Assembly: GCF_016756495.1 (NCBI RefSeq) | Contig: NZ_AP023243.1 | Location: 1,926,501-1,990,500, forward strand | Reading direction: 5' to 3' | DNA from: Mesorhizobium sp. 113-3-3 | Lineage (GTDB): Bacteria; Pseudomonadota; Alphaproteobacteria; Rhizobiales; Rhizobiaceae | Length of the DNA stretch: 64,000 nucleotides | Shown: positions 25,456-34,019 of the stretch, piece by piece | How positions within the stretch are numbered: position 1 is the stretch's first letter | How the letters are laid out: each line of letters starts with the position of its first letter | Notes under the pieces: generated by a model | Databases searched by the model: none | What the model was told of the DNA's origin: nothing | What the model saw: the letters and a program-made list of their open reading frames with translations, nothing else | Translations under genes and position numbers: made by a program

Positions 25456-26964
25456 TCAACTCTCCTCCACGAACACCTCTTCGCGCTTCTTCTTGACCGA
25501 CGGCAGGAAGACGACGACCAGCACGGCCAGTGCGACGAGCAGCAGGCCGGTGCTGATCGGACGCGTCACGAAGGTCGAGGGGTCGCCGCGCGACAGGATC
25601 ATGGCGCGGCGCAAATTTTCCTCGAGCAGCGGGCCGAGCACGAAGCCAAGCAGCAGCGGTGCCGGTTCGCAGCGCAGCTTGGTCAGGACGTAGCCGAGCA
25701 GACCGAAGAAGGCGACGGCATAGAGGTCGAAAGCATTTGTGTTGACGCTGTAAACGCCGATCGAACAGAACGCCATGATGATCGGGAACAGCACGTAGTA
25801 GGGGATCGTCAGCAGCTTCACCCAAAGCCCGATCAGCGGCAGGTTGAGGATGATCAGCATCAGATTGCCGATCCACATCGAGGCGATGATGCCCCAGAAC
25901 AGCTCCGGCTGTTCGGTCGCCACGTTGGGGCCGGGCACGATGCCCTGGATGATCATGGCGCCGATCATCAGCGCCATGACAGGATTGGCCGGAATGCCCA
26001 GCGTCAGCATCGGGATGAAGGAGGTCTGGGCGCCGGCATTGTTGGCCGATTCCGGTCCCGCGACGCCGGCGATGGCGCCCTTGCCGAATTCCTGCGGGTT
26101 TTTCGACACGCGCTTTTCGACCGTGTAGGAGGCAAAGGCCGCAAGCACCGCGCCGCCGCCGGGCAGGATGCCCAGCGCCGACCCTATGATGGTTCCGCGC
26201 ACGATGGGCGCGGCCATTTGCTTGAAGTCGTCGCGGGTCGGCATCAGCCCGGAAACCTTGCTGATCAGCACCGAGCGCTCATGCTCGTTTTCGAGGTTGC
26301 GCAGGATTTCGGCGACGCCGAAGACGCCGACCGCCACCGCGACGAAATTCAGCCCGTCGGCATATTCGCGGATGCCCAGCGTGAAGCGCGGCACGCCGGT
26401 GTAGATGTCGGTGCCGACGATGCCTAACAGCAGGCCGAGCACGACCATCGCCAACGCCTTGACGATCGAGCCGTGGGCGAGTGCGATGGACGAGACGAGG
26501 CCGACGATCATCAGCGAAAAATACTCCGCCGCGCCGAATTGCAGGGCTATCGCCGTCAGTGGCGGCGCAAAGACGGCGACGAGGAAGGTCGACACCGTGC
26601 CGGCGAAGAACGAGCCGATCGCGGCGATCGCGAGCGCCGCCCCGGCGCGGCCCTGGCGGGCCATCTGATAGCCGTCGATGGCGGTGACGGCGGAGGATGA
26701 TTCGCCGGGCATGTTGATCAGAATGGCGGTGGTCGAGCCGCCATACTGGGCGCCGTAATAAATGCCGGCGAGCATGATGAGGGAGGAAACCGGATCGCCG
26801 ATCTGGAAGGTGATCGGCAGCAGCATGGCGATGGTTGCCGTGGCACCGATGCCGGGCAGGACGCCGATCAGCGTGCCGAGCAGGACGCCGATCAGGCAGA
26901 AACCGAGATTGGCCGGCGTCGAGGCCGTCGAAAAGCCGAGCGCGAGGTTGTGGAGGAGGTCCAT
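25456..26964 (-). CDS. tctA: Tripartite tricarboxylate transporter large membrane subunit TctA (copy 1)
   Basis: The 502-aa permease has about 11 transmembrane segments and the TctA signatures: LGTLIGVLPGIGATATIAML near the start, YYGAQYGGSTTAILINMPGE and GLLLGIVGTDIYTG. It forms the channel of a secondary transporter driven by a sodium or proton gradient together with TctB and a binding protein (TctC). It is 9 nt downstream of tctB. The substrate (a tri- or dicarboxylate or other acid) is not predictable. Confidence 0.92.
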   Translation of the reverse strand: MDLLHNLALGFSTASTPANLGFCLIGVLLGTLIGVLPGIGATATIAMLLPITFQIGDPVSSLIMLAGIYYGAQYGGSTTAILINMPGESSSAVTAIDGYQMARQGRAGAALAIAAIGSFFAGTVSTFLVAVFAPPLTAIALQFGAAEYFSLMIVGLVSSIALAHGSIVKALAMVVLGLLLGIVGTDIYTGVPRFTLGIREYADGLNFVAVAVGVFGVAEILRNLENEHERSVLISKVSGLMPTRDDFKQMAAPIVRGTIIGSALGILPGGGAVLAAFASYTVEKRVSKNPQEFGKGAIAGVAGPESANNAGAQTSFIPMLTLGIPANPVMALMIGAMIIQGIVPGPNVATEQPELFWGIIASMWIGNLMLIILNLPLIGLWVKLLTIPYYVLFPIIMAFCSIGVYSVNTNAFDLYAVAFFGLLGYVLTKLRCEPAPLLLGFVLGPLLEENLRRAMILSRGDPSTFVTRPISTGLLLVALAVLVVVFLPSVKKKREEVFVEES

Positions 26965-26973
26965 CTCAGCGCC

Positions 26974-27447
26974 TCACAATGCCGGCCACCGGGGCAGCCA
27001 AGGGCCGAAGCGCTGGAACGGCAGGCCGAGCGCGTAGCTGAAGACGAGGACCGAAAACAGGGTCAGGCCTGCCGACAGCAGGAGCGCGGTCAGCGGCTTC
27101 ATGCGGCTGCTGGCGAAGGCGGCGATCAGCGCCGTCAGGAAGATAGACGGCACGAAGCCGAGGCCGCGCACGGTCAGGCCGAAGAAGATCGGCGCGGGCA
27201 GGATGAACAGCATGCCACGCCACGCCATGGGGCCGATCGGCTCGCCCTCGACGCGTATCGCCTGGACGAGAATGATGGCGCCCAGCACGATCAACACGAT
27301 CGCCAGGACCAGCGGGAAATAGCCCGGTCCCATGCGCAACGCTGTGCCGATTTCGAGGCTAAGCGACTGCAGCGCGAAAAACGCGCCGAAAAAGATGAAC
27401 AGCGCCGCGCACAGGCCGTTTGTCCTGTCGATTGCGAAAGGTTTCAT
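26974..27447 (-). CDS. tctB: Tripartite tricarboxylate transporter small subunit TctB (copy 1)
   Basis: A 157-aa protein with four predicted transmembrane helices; the conserved MGPGYFP (about 39-45) is the TctB family hallmark. It partners TctA in the membrane. It is separated from the upstream tctC by 87 nt that contain a strong hairpin, and from tctA by 9 nt. Confidence 0.88.
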   Translation of the reverse strand: MKPFAIDRTNGLCAALFIFFGAFFALQSLSLEIGTALRMGPGYFPLVLAIVLIVLGAIILVQAIRVEGEPIGPMAWRGMLFILPAPIFFGLTVRGLGFVPSIFLTALIAAFASSRMKPLTALLLSAGLTLFSVLVFSYALGLPFQRFGPWLPRWPAL

Positions 27448-27503
27448 GGCGGTCCTCCCTGACCCTCGGAGCGGGCCTGCCGTTGGAAATGTGAAAAGCG
27501 AAG

Positions 27504-27526
27504 ACGGGGCGCCAGCGGCGCCCCGT
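27504..27526 (-). terminator. Strong hairpin between tctC and tctB
   Basis: A perfect 10-bp GC stem (27504-27513 with 27517-27526) has a 3-nt loop and is followed on the minus strand by CTTCGCTTTTC. It lies just after the tctC stop and could cause partial termination or protect the 3' end, giving more binding protein than permease. Confidence 0.65.
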
Positions 27527-27534
27527 TCAAGCCA

Positions 27535-28506
27535 TCAGTCGGCGTACTGGCCGGCGGCTTCGATGATCGGCTTCCAGCGCGTGATCTCGCTTTCCAGCTT
27601 GGCCTTCAGCGCCGCCGGTGTCGCGTCGGCCTCCGATGACGGCTTGGTGCCGAGTTCGGCGAAGCGGGCGACGACGTTCGGGTCCTTCAGCGCGACCTGG
27701 AGCGATTTCGACAGGCGGTCGGTGATCCCGGCCGGCGTGCCCTTCGGCGCATAGAGGCCGTGCCAGATGCCGACCTGCACTGCGGGGAGGCCGGCTTCGA
27801 TGGTCGTCGGGACATCCTTCAGCACGTCGAGGCGCTCCGGCGCGGTGACGGCATAGGCCTTGATCGTGCCGCCCTGGATCTGCTTGGTGGTGTTGGTCGT
27901 CTGGTCGCACATGATGTCGACCTGGCCGCCGAGAAGATCGGTCATGGCCGGGCCGGTGCCCTTGTAGGGCACGGTGACCAGCGGCGTGCCGATGGCGCTC
28001 ATGAACAGCATGCCGCACAGATGCGAGGCCGCGCCGATGCCGGCATTGGCGACGGTGATGCTGTCCTTGTTGGCCTTGGCGTATTCGACAAGCCCTTTGA
28101 GATCGGTCGGCTGCAGGTCCTTGCGTGCGACGATGGTCATCGGCACCTCGGTCACCAGACCGACATATTCGAAGGCGTTCAGCGTGTCGTAGGCGAGCTT
28201 TCTGTAGAGCGTGGCGCTTGTCGCCATGCCAATGTGATGGAGGAGCAGCGTATAGCCGTCGGGATCGGCATTGGCGACGCGGCCCGCGCCAAGCGTGCCG
28301 CCGGCGCCGCCGACATTCTCGACGATGACCTGCTGGCCGAGATCCTTCGACATGGCTTCGGCGACGAGGCGGGTGACCGTGTCGGTCGGGCCGCCTGCCG
28401 CAAACGGCACGACCACGGTGATGGTACGTTCGGGATAGGATTGCGCGGTGGCGGTGAACGAATAAAGCGTGACGGCGGCGGCCAGAGCGGCAACAAATTT
28501 TCGCAT
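27535..28506 (-). CDS. tctC: Tripartite tricarboxylate transporter substrate-binding protein TctC (copy 1)
   Basis: The 323-aa periplasmic protein has a signal peptide (cleavage near TATAQS) and the TctC/Bug fold: YPERTITVVVPFAAGGPTDT, NVGGAGGTLG, PYKGTGPAMTDLLGGQVD. It binds a solute for the TctAB permease. The start at 28506 (MRKFVAALAAAVTL) follows GGGAGGA; a longer upstream open frame is non-homologous. The first gene of the minus-strand tctCBA operon, it has no adjacent regulator. About 250 bp of unassigned sequence lie upstream. Confidence 0.92.
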   Translation of the reverse strand: MRKFVAALAAAVTLYSFTATAQSYPERTITVVVPFAAGGPTDTVTRLVAEAMSKDLGQQVIVENVGGAGGTLGAGRVANADPDGYTLLLHHIGMATSATLYRKLAYDTLNAFEYVGLVTEVPMTIVARKDLQPTDLKGLVEYAKANKDSITVANAGIGAASHLCGMLFMSAIGTPLVTVPYKGTGPAMTDLLGGQVDIMCDQTTNTTKQIQGGTIKAYAVTAPERLDVLKDVPTTIEAGLPAVQVGIWHGLYAPKGTPAGITDRLSKSLQVALKDPNVVARFAELGTKPSSEADATPAALKAKLESEITRWKPIIEAAGQYAD

Positions 28507-28758
28507 CGTAATTCTCCTCCCGGTATATGGATAAAACCGCTGTGCGGAACTCCTCTCAACGCCGGCCGCGGATGAAACAACAACCGGCGCAGGCCAATAG
28601 ATTGCAATCGGACTCAAATGGCAAACTGAGATTACCCGCTGTGGCCGGCGTTCAACGGATAGATGTTTGAGCCCGGAGCGGGATGCAAAATGGTTAGAAG
28701 TAGACAGCTTCGGCAAATGCCGATTGCCGAGCTCTGCCCGCCTCAGGTCTATTCTGGA

Positions 28759-29214
28759 TCAGTAGCCATAACCGCGCGCCATCGCCGCCGCGAAGACCGG
28801 GATCAACAGGAAGACGAAGGCCTCGGCGCGGATATAGGTCTTCACCGAGGCCAGTTCGTTCGAGGGCACCGCGAAGGAAGGATTGGCTCCGGCCTGCCGG
28901 TTCCAGGAAATGAAGCGCATGGTCGGGGTGATCGACAGCAGGCCGACAATGCCGAAGGCCGCCATCTTGGCCCAGAACACCCAGTTGTAGACGTAGAACT
29001 CCCAGCCCTTGAGGCCCCAGAAGACACGGCCGATGCCGACGATGATGATGAGCGCGGCGATGATGCCATAGTGGCGGTCGATGCCGGCGAGCCGCTTCAG
29101 CGTCTCGGCGGGCAGGTCGCCGCGGATCAGCACGAATTCGGCGCCGATGATCCCTGCCAGGGAAAACACCAGCAGATGATGGACAATGGCAAGCACAAGG
29201 TCGGTCGTGTCCAT
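28759..29214 (-). CDS. DUF2214-family membrane protein
   Basis: A 151-aa protein with four predicted transmembrane segments, matching the DUF2214 family (MDTTDLVLAIVHHLLVFSL, GVGRVFWGLKG-like loop, FISWNRQAG). Function unknown. The ATG at 29214 was chosen as the family start; a preceding ATG at 29238 would add eight residues. It is on the same strand as tctC but about 250 nt upstream of it, so probably independent. Confidence 0.8.
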   Translation of the reverse strand: MDTTDLVLAIVHHLLVFSLAGIIGAEFVLIRGDLPAETLKRLAGIDRHYGIIAALIIIVGIGRVFWGLKGWEFYVYNWVFWAKMAAFGIVGLLSITPTMRFISWNRQAGANPSFAVPSNELASVKTYIRAEAFVFLLIPVFAAAMARGYGY

Positions 29215-29385
29215 GCTTCTTCCCTTGGGTTTGAGCACCGGCCCGCGCCTGAAAAGGTCGCGTTGCGATGTGCTGAATCAGCCTGCCGGGAAAATAACAC
29301 CGTCGGACAGAATTCCCATAGCGGAGCTCATACCTGGCCAGAGGCAGCGTTGACGCAGAGTCGTGGCAGGTTAGGATTGCAGGGC

Positions 29386-29616
29386 ATGACCGGACTGAAA
29401 CGCGCCTTGAATCCGATCCCTGACCTGATCCGCGACACCTTGGCGGAGCGTGGTCTGATGAAGGCCTATGAGGCCCGGCCGGACTACCAGAAGAACGACT
29501 ATCTCGGCTGGATTGCCCGCGCCAAGCGCCCGGACACCAGGCAGAAGCGGCTCGACCAGATGCTGGACGAATTGCAACGTGGCGGTGTCTACATGAACAT
29601 GGTTTGGCGCGGCTGA
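29386..29616 (+). CDS. Small YdeI/OmpD-associated-type protein
   Basis: A 76-aa basic protein that looks like the isolated C-terminal domain of YdeI/OmpD-associated proteins (bacteriocin-protection type): NDYLGWIARAKRPDTRQKRLDQMLDELQRGG. Longer relatives carry an additional N-terminal DUF1905 or DUF1801 domain, absent here. The molecular function is unknown. ATG 29386 lies in AGGGCATG; no ideal Shine-Dalgarno site is visible. Confidence 0.6.
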   Translation: MTGLKRALNPIPDLIRDTLAERGLMKAYEARPDYQKNDYLGWIARAKRPDTRQKRLDQMLDELQRGGVYMNMVWRG

Positions 29617-29741
29617 AGATCTGCTTCGGGTCGCTGCTGAACCTTGCACACGACGGTTCTGGATGATGCCTCGTCTTTCGCTGGCCCTTGCAGCGCAGGG
29701 GCGATTTGCTAAGCGCGGGCACCAGCAGCGAGGCAAATTCC

Positions 29742-30281
29742 ATGAACAATAGCCGAGTGACCGTCGCCCCCGTCATCGAGACGCACCGAACCATCCTGCG
29801 GGCGCATCGGATTGAGGATTTCGACGCCTATGCCGCGATGTGGGCCGATCCGGCCGTCACCCGTTTCATCGGCGGCAAGCCGCGCACTCGCGAGGAAAGC
29901 TGGATGCGCTTCCTGCGTCATGCCGGTCTGTGGTCGTTGCTGGGCTACGGCTTCTGGGCGATCGAGGAGAAGGCGACGGGCCGCTTCGTCGGCGAGGCCG
30001 GTTTTCACGATCTGAAGCGCGACATGGAACCGTCGATCGAAGGCATTCCCGAGGCCGGATGGGCGCTGGCGCCGGCCGTGCATGGGGCGGGCCTCGCCAC
30101 GGAGGTCGTCGGCCGTGTGCTGGCCTGGGGCGAAGAGACCTTCGGACGGGTGAAAACCGTCTGCATCATCGATCCCGAGAATACCGCCTCGTTGAATGTC
30201 GCCGGCAAGGTCGGCTATCGCGAAGTGTTGCGGACCACGTATCATGACGCCCCGACCGTGCTGCTGGAGCGGCTGTCCTGA
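29742..30281 (+). CDS. GNAT-family N-acetyltransferase (RimJ/RimL-like)
   Basis: A 179-aa acetyltransferase of the RimJ/RimL subgroup: ETHRTILRAHRIEDFDAYAAMWADPAVTRF at the start, WAIEEKATGRFVGEAGF, GWALAPAVHGAGLATEVV (acetyl-CoA binding loop, variant of Q/RxxGxG/A), and ENTASLNVAGKVGYRE near the end. Substrate unknown; RimJ/L proteins acetylate ribosomal N-termini, but many paralogues act on small molecules. The ATG at 29742 fits the family start. Confidence 0.88.
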   Translation: MNNSRVTVAPVIETHRTILRAHRIEDFDAYAAMWADPAVTRFIGGKPRTREESWMRFLRHAGLWSLLGYGFWAIEEKATGRFVGEAGFHDLKRDMEPSIEGIPEAGWALAPAVHGAGLATEVVGRVLAWGEETFGRVKTVCIIDPENTASLNVAGKVGYREVLRTTYHDAPTVLLERLS

Positions 30282-30304
30282 ACCGGGATTGCAGTTCCCG
30301 TAAA

Positions 30305-32803
30305 CTAGCCCGCCTTGCGGCGCAGCTTCCGCGCCAGATCGGCCCATGGATCGACGCTTTCGGCGGCCGGCGTGGCGCCCCGGCCTAGCAGCACCGTCGA
30401 GGCATCGAACGGCGTCGGCCTGGCGATCCCATAGCCTTGGGCATAGTCGACGCCGATCGTTTTGAGGGCGGCGGCGATACCGTCGCTCTCGACGAACTCG
30501 GCGATGGTACGCTTGCCCATGACCTTGCCGATGTGGTGGATCATCTCGACCATGGCGCGGTCGATGCGGTCGTCGAGCATGTCCTTGACGAAGCTGCCGT
30601 CGATCTTGAGGTAGTCGACCGGCAGGTGCTTCAGATACGCGAAGGACGACATGCCGGAGCCGAAATCGTCGAGTGCGAAACGGCAGCCCAGCCCGCGCAG
30701 ATCGGCAATGAAGCGCATGGCGTTGGTGAGATTGGCGATGGCGCTGGTTTCGGTGATCTCCAGGCAGATCATGGAGGGCGAAATGCCATGGATGAGGAAT
30801 TGCTCTCGCAGGAAGCCGAGAAAGGTCTCGTCGCCGAAAGTCGCGCCCGAAAGATTGATGGCGCATGTCGTTATCGGCGGCATACGCGGATCGGCCTGAC
30901 GAACCGCCAGGATGCGGAAGGTGTTGCGCACCACCCAGCGGTCGATCGACGGCATCAGGCCGTAACGCTCGGCCGCGGGAATGAAGCTCTGCGGGGTGAC
31001 GAAGCTGTCGTCTTCGTCGGTCAGCCGCAACAGGATCTCGATATGCGCTCCCGCCTCGGCGACGTCATCGTTGAGCGGCCAGATTTCCTGGGCATGAAGC
31101 CTGAAACGATTTTGCTCCAATGCGGCGTGCAGGCGCTGCACCCAGGCCATCTCGCCGAAGCGCTCGCGCAAGGCCATGTCACCGTCGCTGTGGATCTGGA
31201 CGCGGTTGCGGCCCTTTTCCTTGGCCATGTAGCAGGCGACATCGGCGGCCCGCAGCGCTTCCTCGATCGTCACTTGCGCATCGGCGATCTGCACCATGCC
31301 GATGCTGACGCTGGTGTTGAAGGGTCTGCCATCCCAGGCGAAATGCATGTCCTGCACGGCCGCGCGCAGCCGTTCGGCGATGTCGGCGGCGGTTTCGCAG
31401 TCACTGTCCACCAACAGCACACCGAATTCGTCACCGCCCAGCCTGGCCAGCACGTCGCCCGGCCGCAATTCGTGGGTCAGCAGCGCGGAGATCTGGCGCA
31501 GCAACTGGTCGCCTGCGGCATGGCCGCAGGTATCGTTGACCAGCTTGAACTGGTCGAGATCGAGATACATCAAGGCGTGCTGCCGGGGCTGGCCCTGCAA
31601 TTCGACGATCGTCCTTTCCAGCCGGCTTTCGAAATCGCGCCGGTTGGCGAGCCCGGTCAACGCATCGTGCGAAGCCTGCCATGACAACCGCTCGATGTAA
31701 TCCTCTTCGCGCGTCATGTCGTGGAAGGCCAGCACCGCGCCGACGACCTCGCCGGAGACGAGCAGCGGCGCGCCGGTGAGCGCGACGGGAACAACGGAGC
31801 CGTCCGGCCGCTGCAGCACTTGCGGCCGGGCACTGGAACGGCGCGCCTCGCCGGCCAGGAGACGCTCGACCAACTGCGTTTCTTCAACGCCGGTGTCCTT
31901 GTCGACGAGGCGAAACAGCGACGCGACCGGCTTGCCCCTGGCTGTGCCGAGCGGGCAGTCCAGCAGCTTCTCGGCAACCGCATTCATGTAGTCCAGCCGC
32001 CCGTCGCGACCGGTGCTGATGACGGCCTGGCCGATCGAAGCCAGTGTGACCTGCGCGCGCTCGCGCTCGGCATTGAGCGCCAGCTGGAAGGCCTGGCGCT
32101 GCGCCAGGAGCTTGCGGGTGCGCCACACGGCAAGCAGGATCAAAGATGCGGCGGTGACGAGATTGGCAAAGGTGAGCAGCATCCGGATGAAGCGCGATCC
32201 CTCGCCGAGACTGTCCGAGAAGGCCTTGGACAAGGGGGTGATCTGACGATCGAGCTGATGGATTTCCGCTTTCCAGGCGCTGATCTCTGCTGCCGATGCC
32301 GGCCCCTTGGCCAGCGTCGCATGCATCGTGTCGCCGAGCTGCTGGATGGCGAGGATCATCGCGTCAGCGGCGGTCCAGTGCCGAATAGCGGTGTCGAGGT
32401 AGATGAAGCCGCGGAAATTCTGGAACAGCCAGATCATCCCGGTCACGTCGTCAGGGTGGTTTCTGCCCTGCAGAAAGCCTGCGCGCGCCGCCTCTGTATC
32501 GGGGTCGGGCTGCTCAAGCGCCAGGCGGGCCGAGCGGTCGGCCAGCGGAACGGCGATCGCTTCGCGATACTCGCCGAAGAACTCCTCATTGCCGGTGTCG
32601 GCATAGAGGCTGAGGAAATAGATGGCGTGCTTTTGCCCCTTGGACCACTGGCTTTCGCCGCCGACATAGGCGCGAACCGCCGAAAGCGTGTAGAGGCTGA
32701 GGCTGGCGACCAGCGCCTGGACGAGAACGACGGCAATGAACGGCCAGACGAGCCCGAGAAGACGGGGGCTGGCGTTCCTCGATGACGGCTTCTTCGAATT
32801 CAC
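30305..32803 (-). CDS. PAS-GGDEF-EAL membrane protein (c-di-GMP turnover)
   Basis: The 832-aa protein has two transmembrane segments (about 17-40 and 209-227) framing a periplasmic sensor region, then a PAS domain (about 248-365), a GGDEF domain and an EAL domain. GGDEF is intact at 456-460, with an I-site RPGD (447-450) five residues before. The EAL motif reads EIL (589-591) but DDFGSG and KIDGSFV are present. It can probably both synthesise and degrade c-di-GMP; which activity wins is unknown. A region rich in charged residues at the N-terminus may sense an external signal. Confidence 0.93.
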   Translation of the reverse strand: MNSKKPSSRNASPRLLGLVWPFIAVVLVQALVASLSLYTLSAVRAYVGGESQWSKGQKHAIYFLSLYADTGNEEFFGEYREAIAVPLADRSARLALEQPDPDTEAARAGFLQGRNHPDDVTGMIWLFQNFRGFIYLDTAIRHWTAADAMILAIQQLGDTMHATLAKGPASAAEISAWKAEIHQLDRQITPLSKAFSDSLGEGSRFIRMLLTFANLVTAASLILLAVWRTRKLLAQRQAFQLALNAERERAQVTLASIGQAVISTGRDGRLDYMNAVAEKLLDCPLGTARGKPVASLFRLVDKDTGVEETQLVERLLAGEARRSSARPQVLQRPDGSVVPVALTGAPLLVSGEVVGAVLAFHDMTREEDYIERLSWQASHDALTGLANRRDFESRLERTIVELQGQPRQHALMYLDLDQFKLVNDTCGHAAGDQLLRQISALLTHELRPGDVLARLGGDEFGVLLVDSDCETAADIAERLRAAVQDMHFAWDGRPFNTSVSIGMVQIADAQVTIEEALRAADVACYMAKEKGRNRVQIHSDGDMALRERFGEMAWVQRLHAALEQNRFRLHAQEIWPLNDDVAEAGAHIEILLRLTDEDDSFVTPQSFIPAAERYGLMPSIDRWVVRNTFRILAVRQADPRMPPITTCAINLSGATFGDETFLGFLREQFLIHGISPSMICLEITETSAIANLTNAMRFIADLRGLGCRFALDDFGSGMSSFAYLKHLPVDYLKIDGSFVKDMLDDRIDRAMVEMIHHIGKVMGKRTIAEFVESDGIAAALKTIGVDYAQGYGIARPTPFDASTVLLGRGATPAAESVDPWADLARKLRRKAG

Positions 32804-33063
32804 GGACGTGCCATGATCCTGTCAGCGCGTCTGTCCGACTGTTTCACCCGTCGGTTGAGACGATTTTCTTCCCTCATGTCGCGCAAATGGCGACAACAAC
32901 CGGGTATCACGAGGGACTTAACAGCAAATAAATAGCTGGGTTCTCTATGGAGTCTTTTCTTGATTTGGCGGTTGAATATTACGTAACGTCAAGTGATTGC
33001 TTCAAGTTGAATCAGTTTGTATTCGAAGCTTGTCGGCCTTTTTCTGGCTCGCAATCGCGTCGG
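32804..33063. other. AT-rich intergenic region
   Basis: 260 bp between the GGDEF/EAL start and the IclR stop codon. The stretch 32885-33040 is more AT-rich than the rest of the neighbourhood. No gene or recognisable element was found. Confidence 0.4.
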
Positions 33064-33834
33064 CTAAGGCAACGCCTCCGCCGCAAGACTTGCCTGTTCC
33101 AGCATCGAGGCATCCTCGCCGAAGGCGCGGGTGGCGCGGGCCGCCGCCTCGAGCAATGGCCGTTTCATGCGCTCAAGGAAGGCGGCATCGACGCGCGTGC
33201 TCGGCCCGGCCAGCGTCAAGGCGCCGAGCAGGACGCGCCCAGGCCCGAATACCGGCGCCGAGATGCCCGCCGTCTCGGGATCGCGGTCGCCGACGGCGAG
33301 GCAGTTGCAGGTCCTCCGGATGGTCTCGTAGGGCTCGCCCGGCTGGCCGGAAAACGCCGCCAGCACGCGGCCGCCCGAACCGACGAGCAAAGGCAACACG
33401 TCACCCTCGCGTATGGTGTAGCGGATCGGATGCTTGGATTCGACGCGGTAGAGACAGGTGCGGACGTCGCCCGAGCGGACATAGAAGGCGACGCTCTCCC
33501 AACTGCGCTCCGAGAGGTCGCGCATGATCGGCAGCAGGATGTCGACCGCCACGACCGAGCGCTGGTAGAGCGCGCCCAGCCGGAAGGCCGCGGGCCCGAC
33601 ACGGTAGCGCCCATCGTCGAGACGCTCGAGCAGTTGCCCACGCAGCAGCGAATTCGCCAGCCGCAGGATCGTGCTCTTGTAGAGGCCGGTGCGCGTCGCG
33701 ATTTCAGCCAGGCTGAGCGAGCGGTCTGCCGTGGTGAAGGAATCGAGGATGGCAATCGCCCGATCAAGGGCCGCAACGCCTTCGACCGAAGCGCGCCGGC
33801 TTTCCACATCAATCGATCTGCCTGGCAAGTCCAT
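33064..33834 (-). CDS. IclR-family transcriptional regulator
   Basis: A 256-aa regulator with an N-terminal winged helix (about 20-85: LDRAIAILDSFTTADRSLSLAEIATRTGLYKSTILRLANSL) and an IclR-type effector-binding domain. It faces away from the transporter/CoA-transferase/lyase genes at 34020-39265, the usual arrangement for a regulator of catabolic genes that binds the substrate or a CoA intermediate. A 185-bp divergent region with an inverted repeat lies between. It probably represses or activates those genes and itself. Confidence 0.9.
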   Translation of the reverse strand: MDLPGRSIDVESRRASVEGVAALDRAIAILDSFTTADRSLSLAEIATRTGLYKSTILRLANSLLRGQLLERLDDGRYRVGPAAFRLGALYQRSVVAVDILLPIMRDLSERSWESVAFYVRSGDVRTCLYRVESKHPIRYTIREGDVLPLLVGSGGRVLAAFSGQPGEPYETIRRTCNCLAVGDRDPETAGISAPVFGPGRVLLGALTLAGPSTRVDAAFLERMKRPLLEAAARATRAFGEDASMLEQASLAAEALP

Positions 33835-33890
33835 TGCAATTCCCAGTTCGGAGAATCCGGAGCGGAGCCACTCTGTCGCGCCCGTGTATC

Positions 33891-33927
33891 GTTCTGTCCA
33901 GCAGAATATCGTTCCCGTTGACAGAAC
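33891..33927 (+). promoter_or_regulatory. Candidate IclR operator
   Basis: GTTCTGTC (33891-33898) and GACAGAAC (33920-33927) form a perfect 8-bp inverted repeat with a 21-nt spacer, in the divergent region between iclR and the transporter genes. A direct repeat TATCGTTC occurs at 33888 and 33908, 20 bp apart. Consistent with dimer or tetramer binding; not proven. Confidence 0.45.
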
Positions 33928-34019
33928 TTGGTAACATCTGCTTGAACTCGATCACGGGTCTGTGAATGCAGGCGCGTTTGGCAGGCACCGGAGGAGGTGT
34001 CGTGATCTGGAGGAATCCC

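Noticed and set aside
30437..31684. 415-aa open frame on the plus strand
   Set aside because: Antisense to the GGDEF/EAL gene, whose domain motifs are intact.
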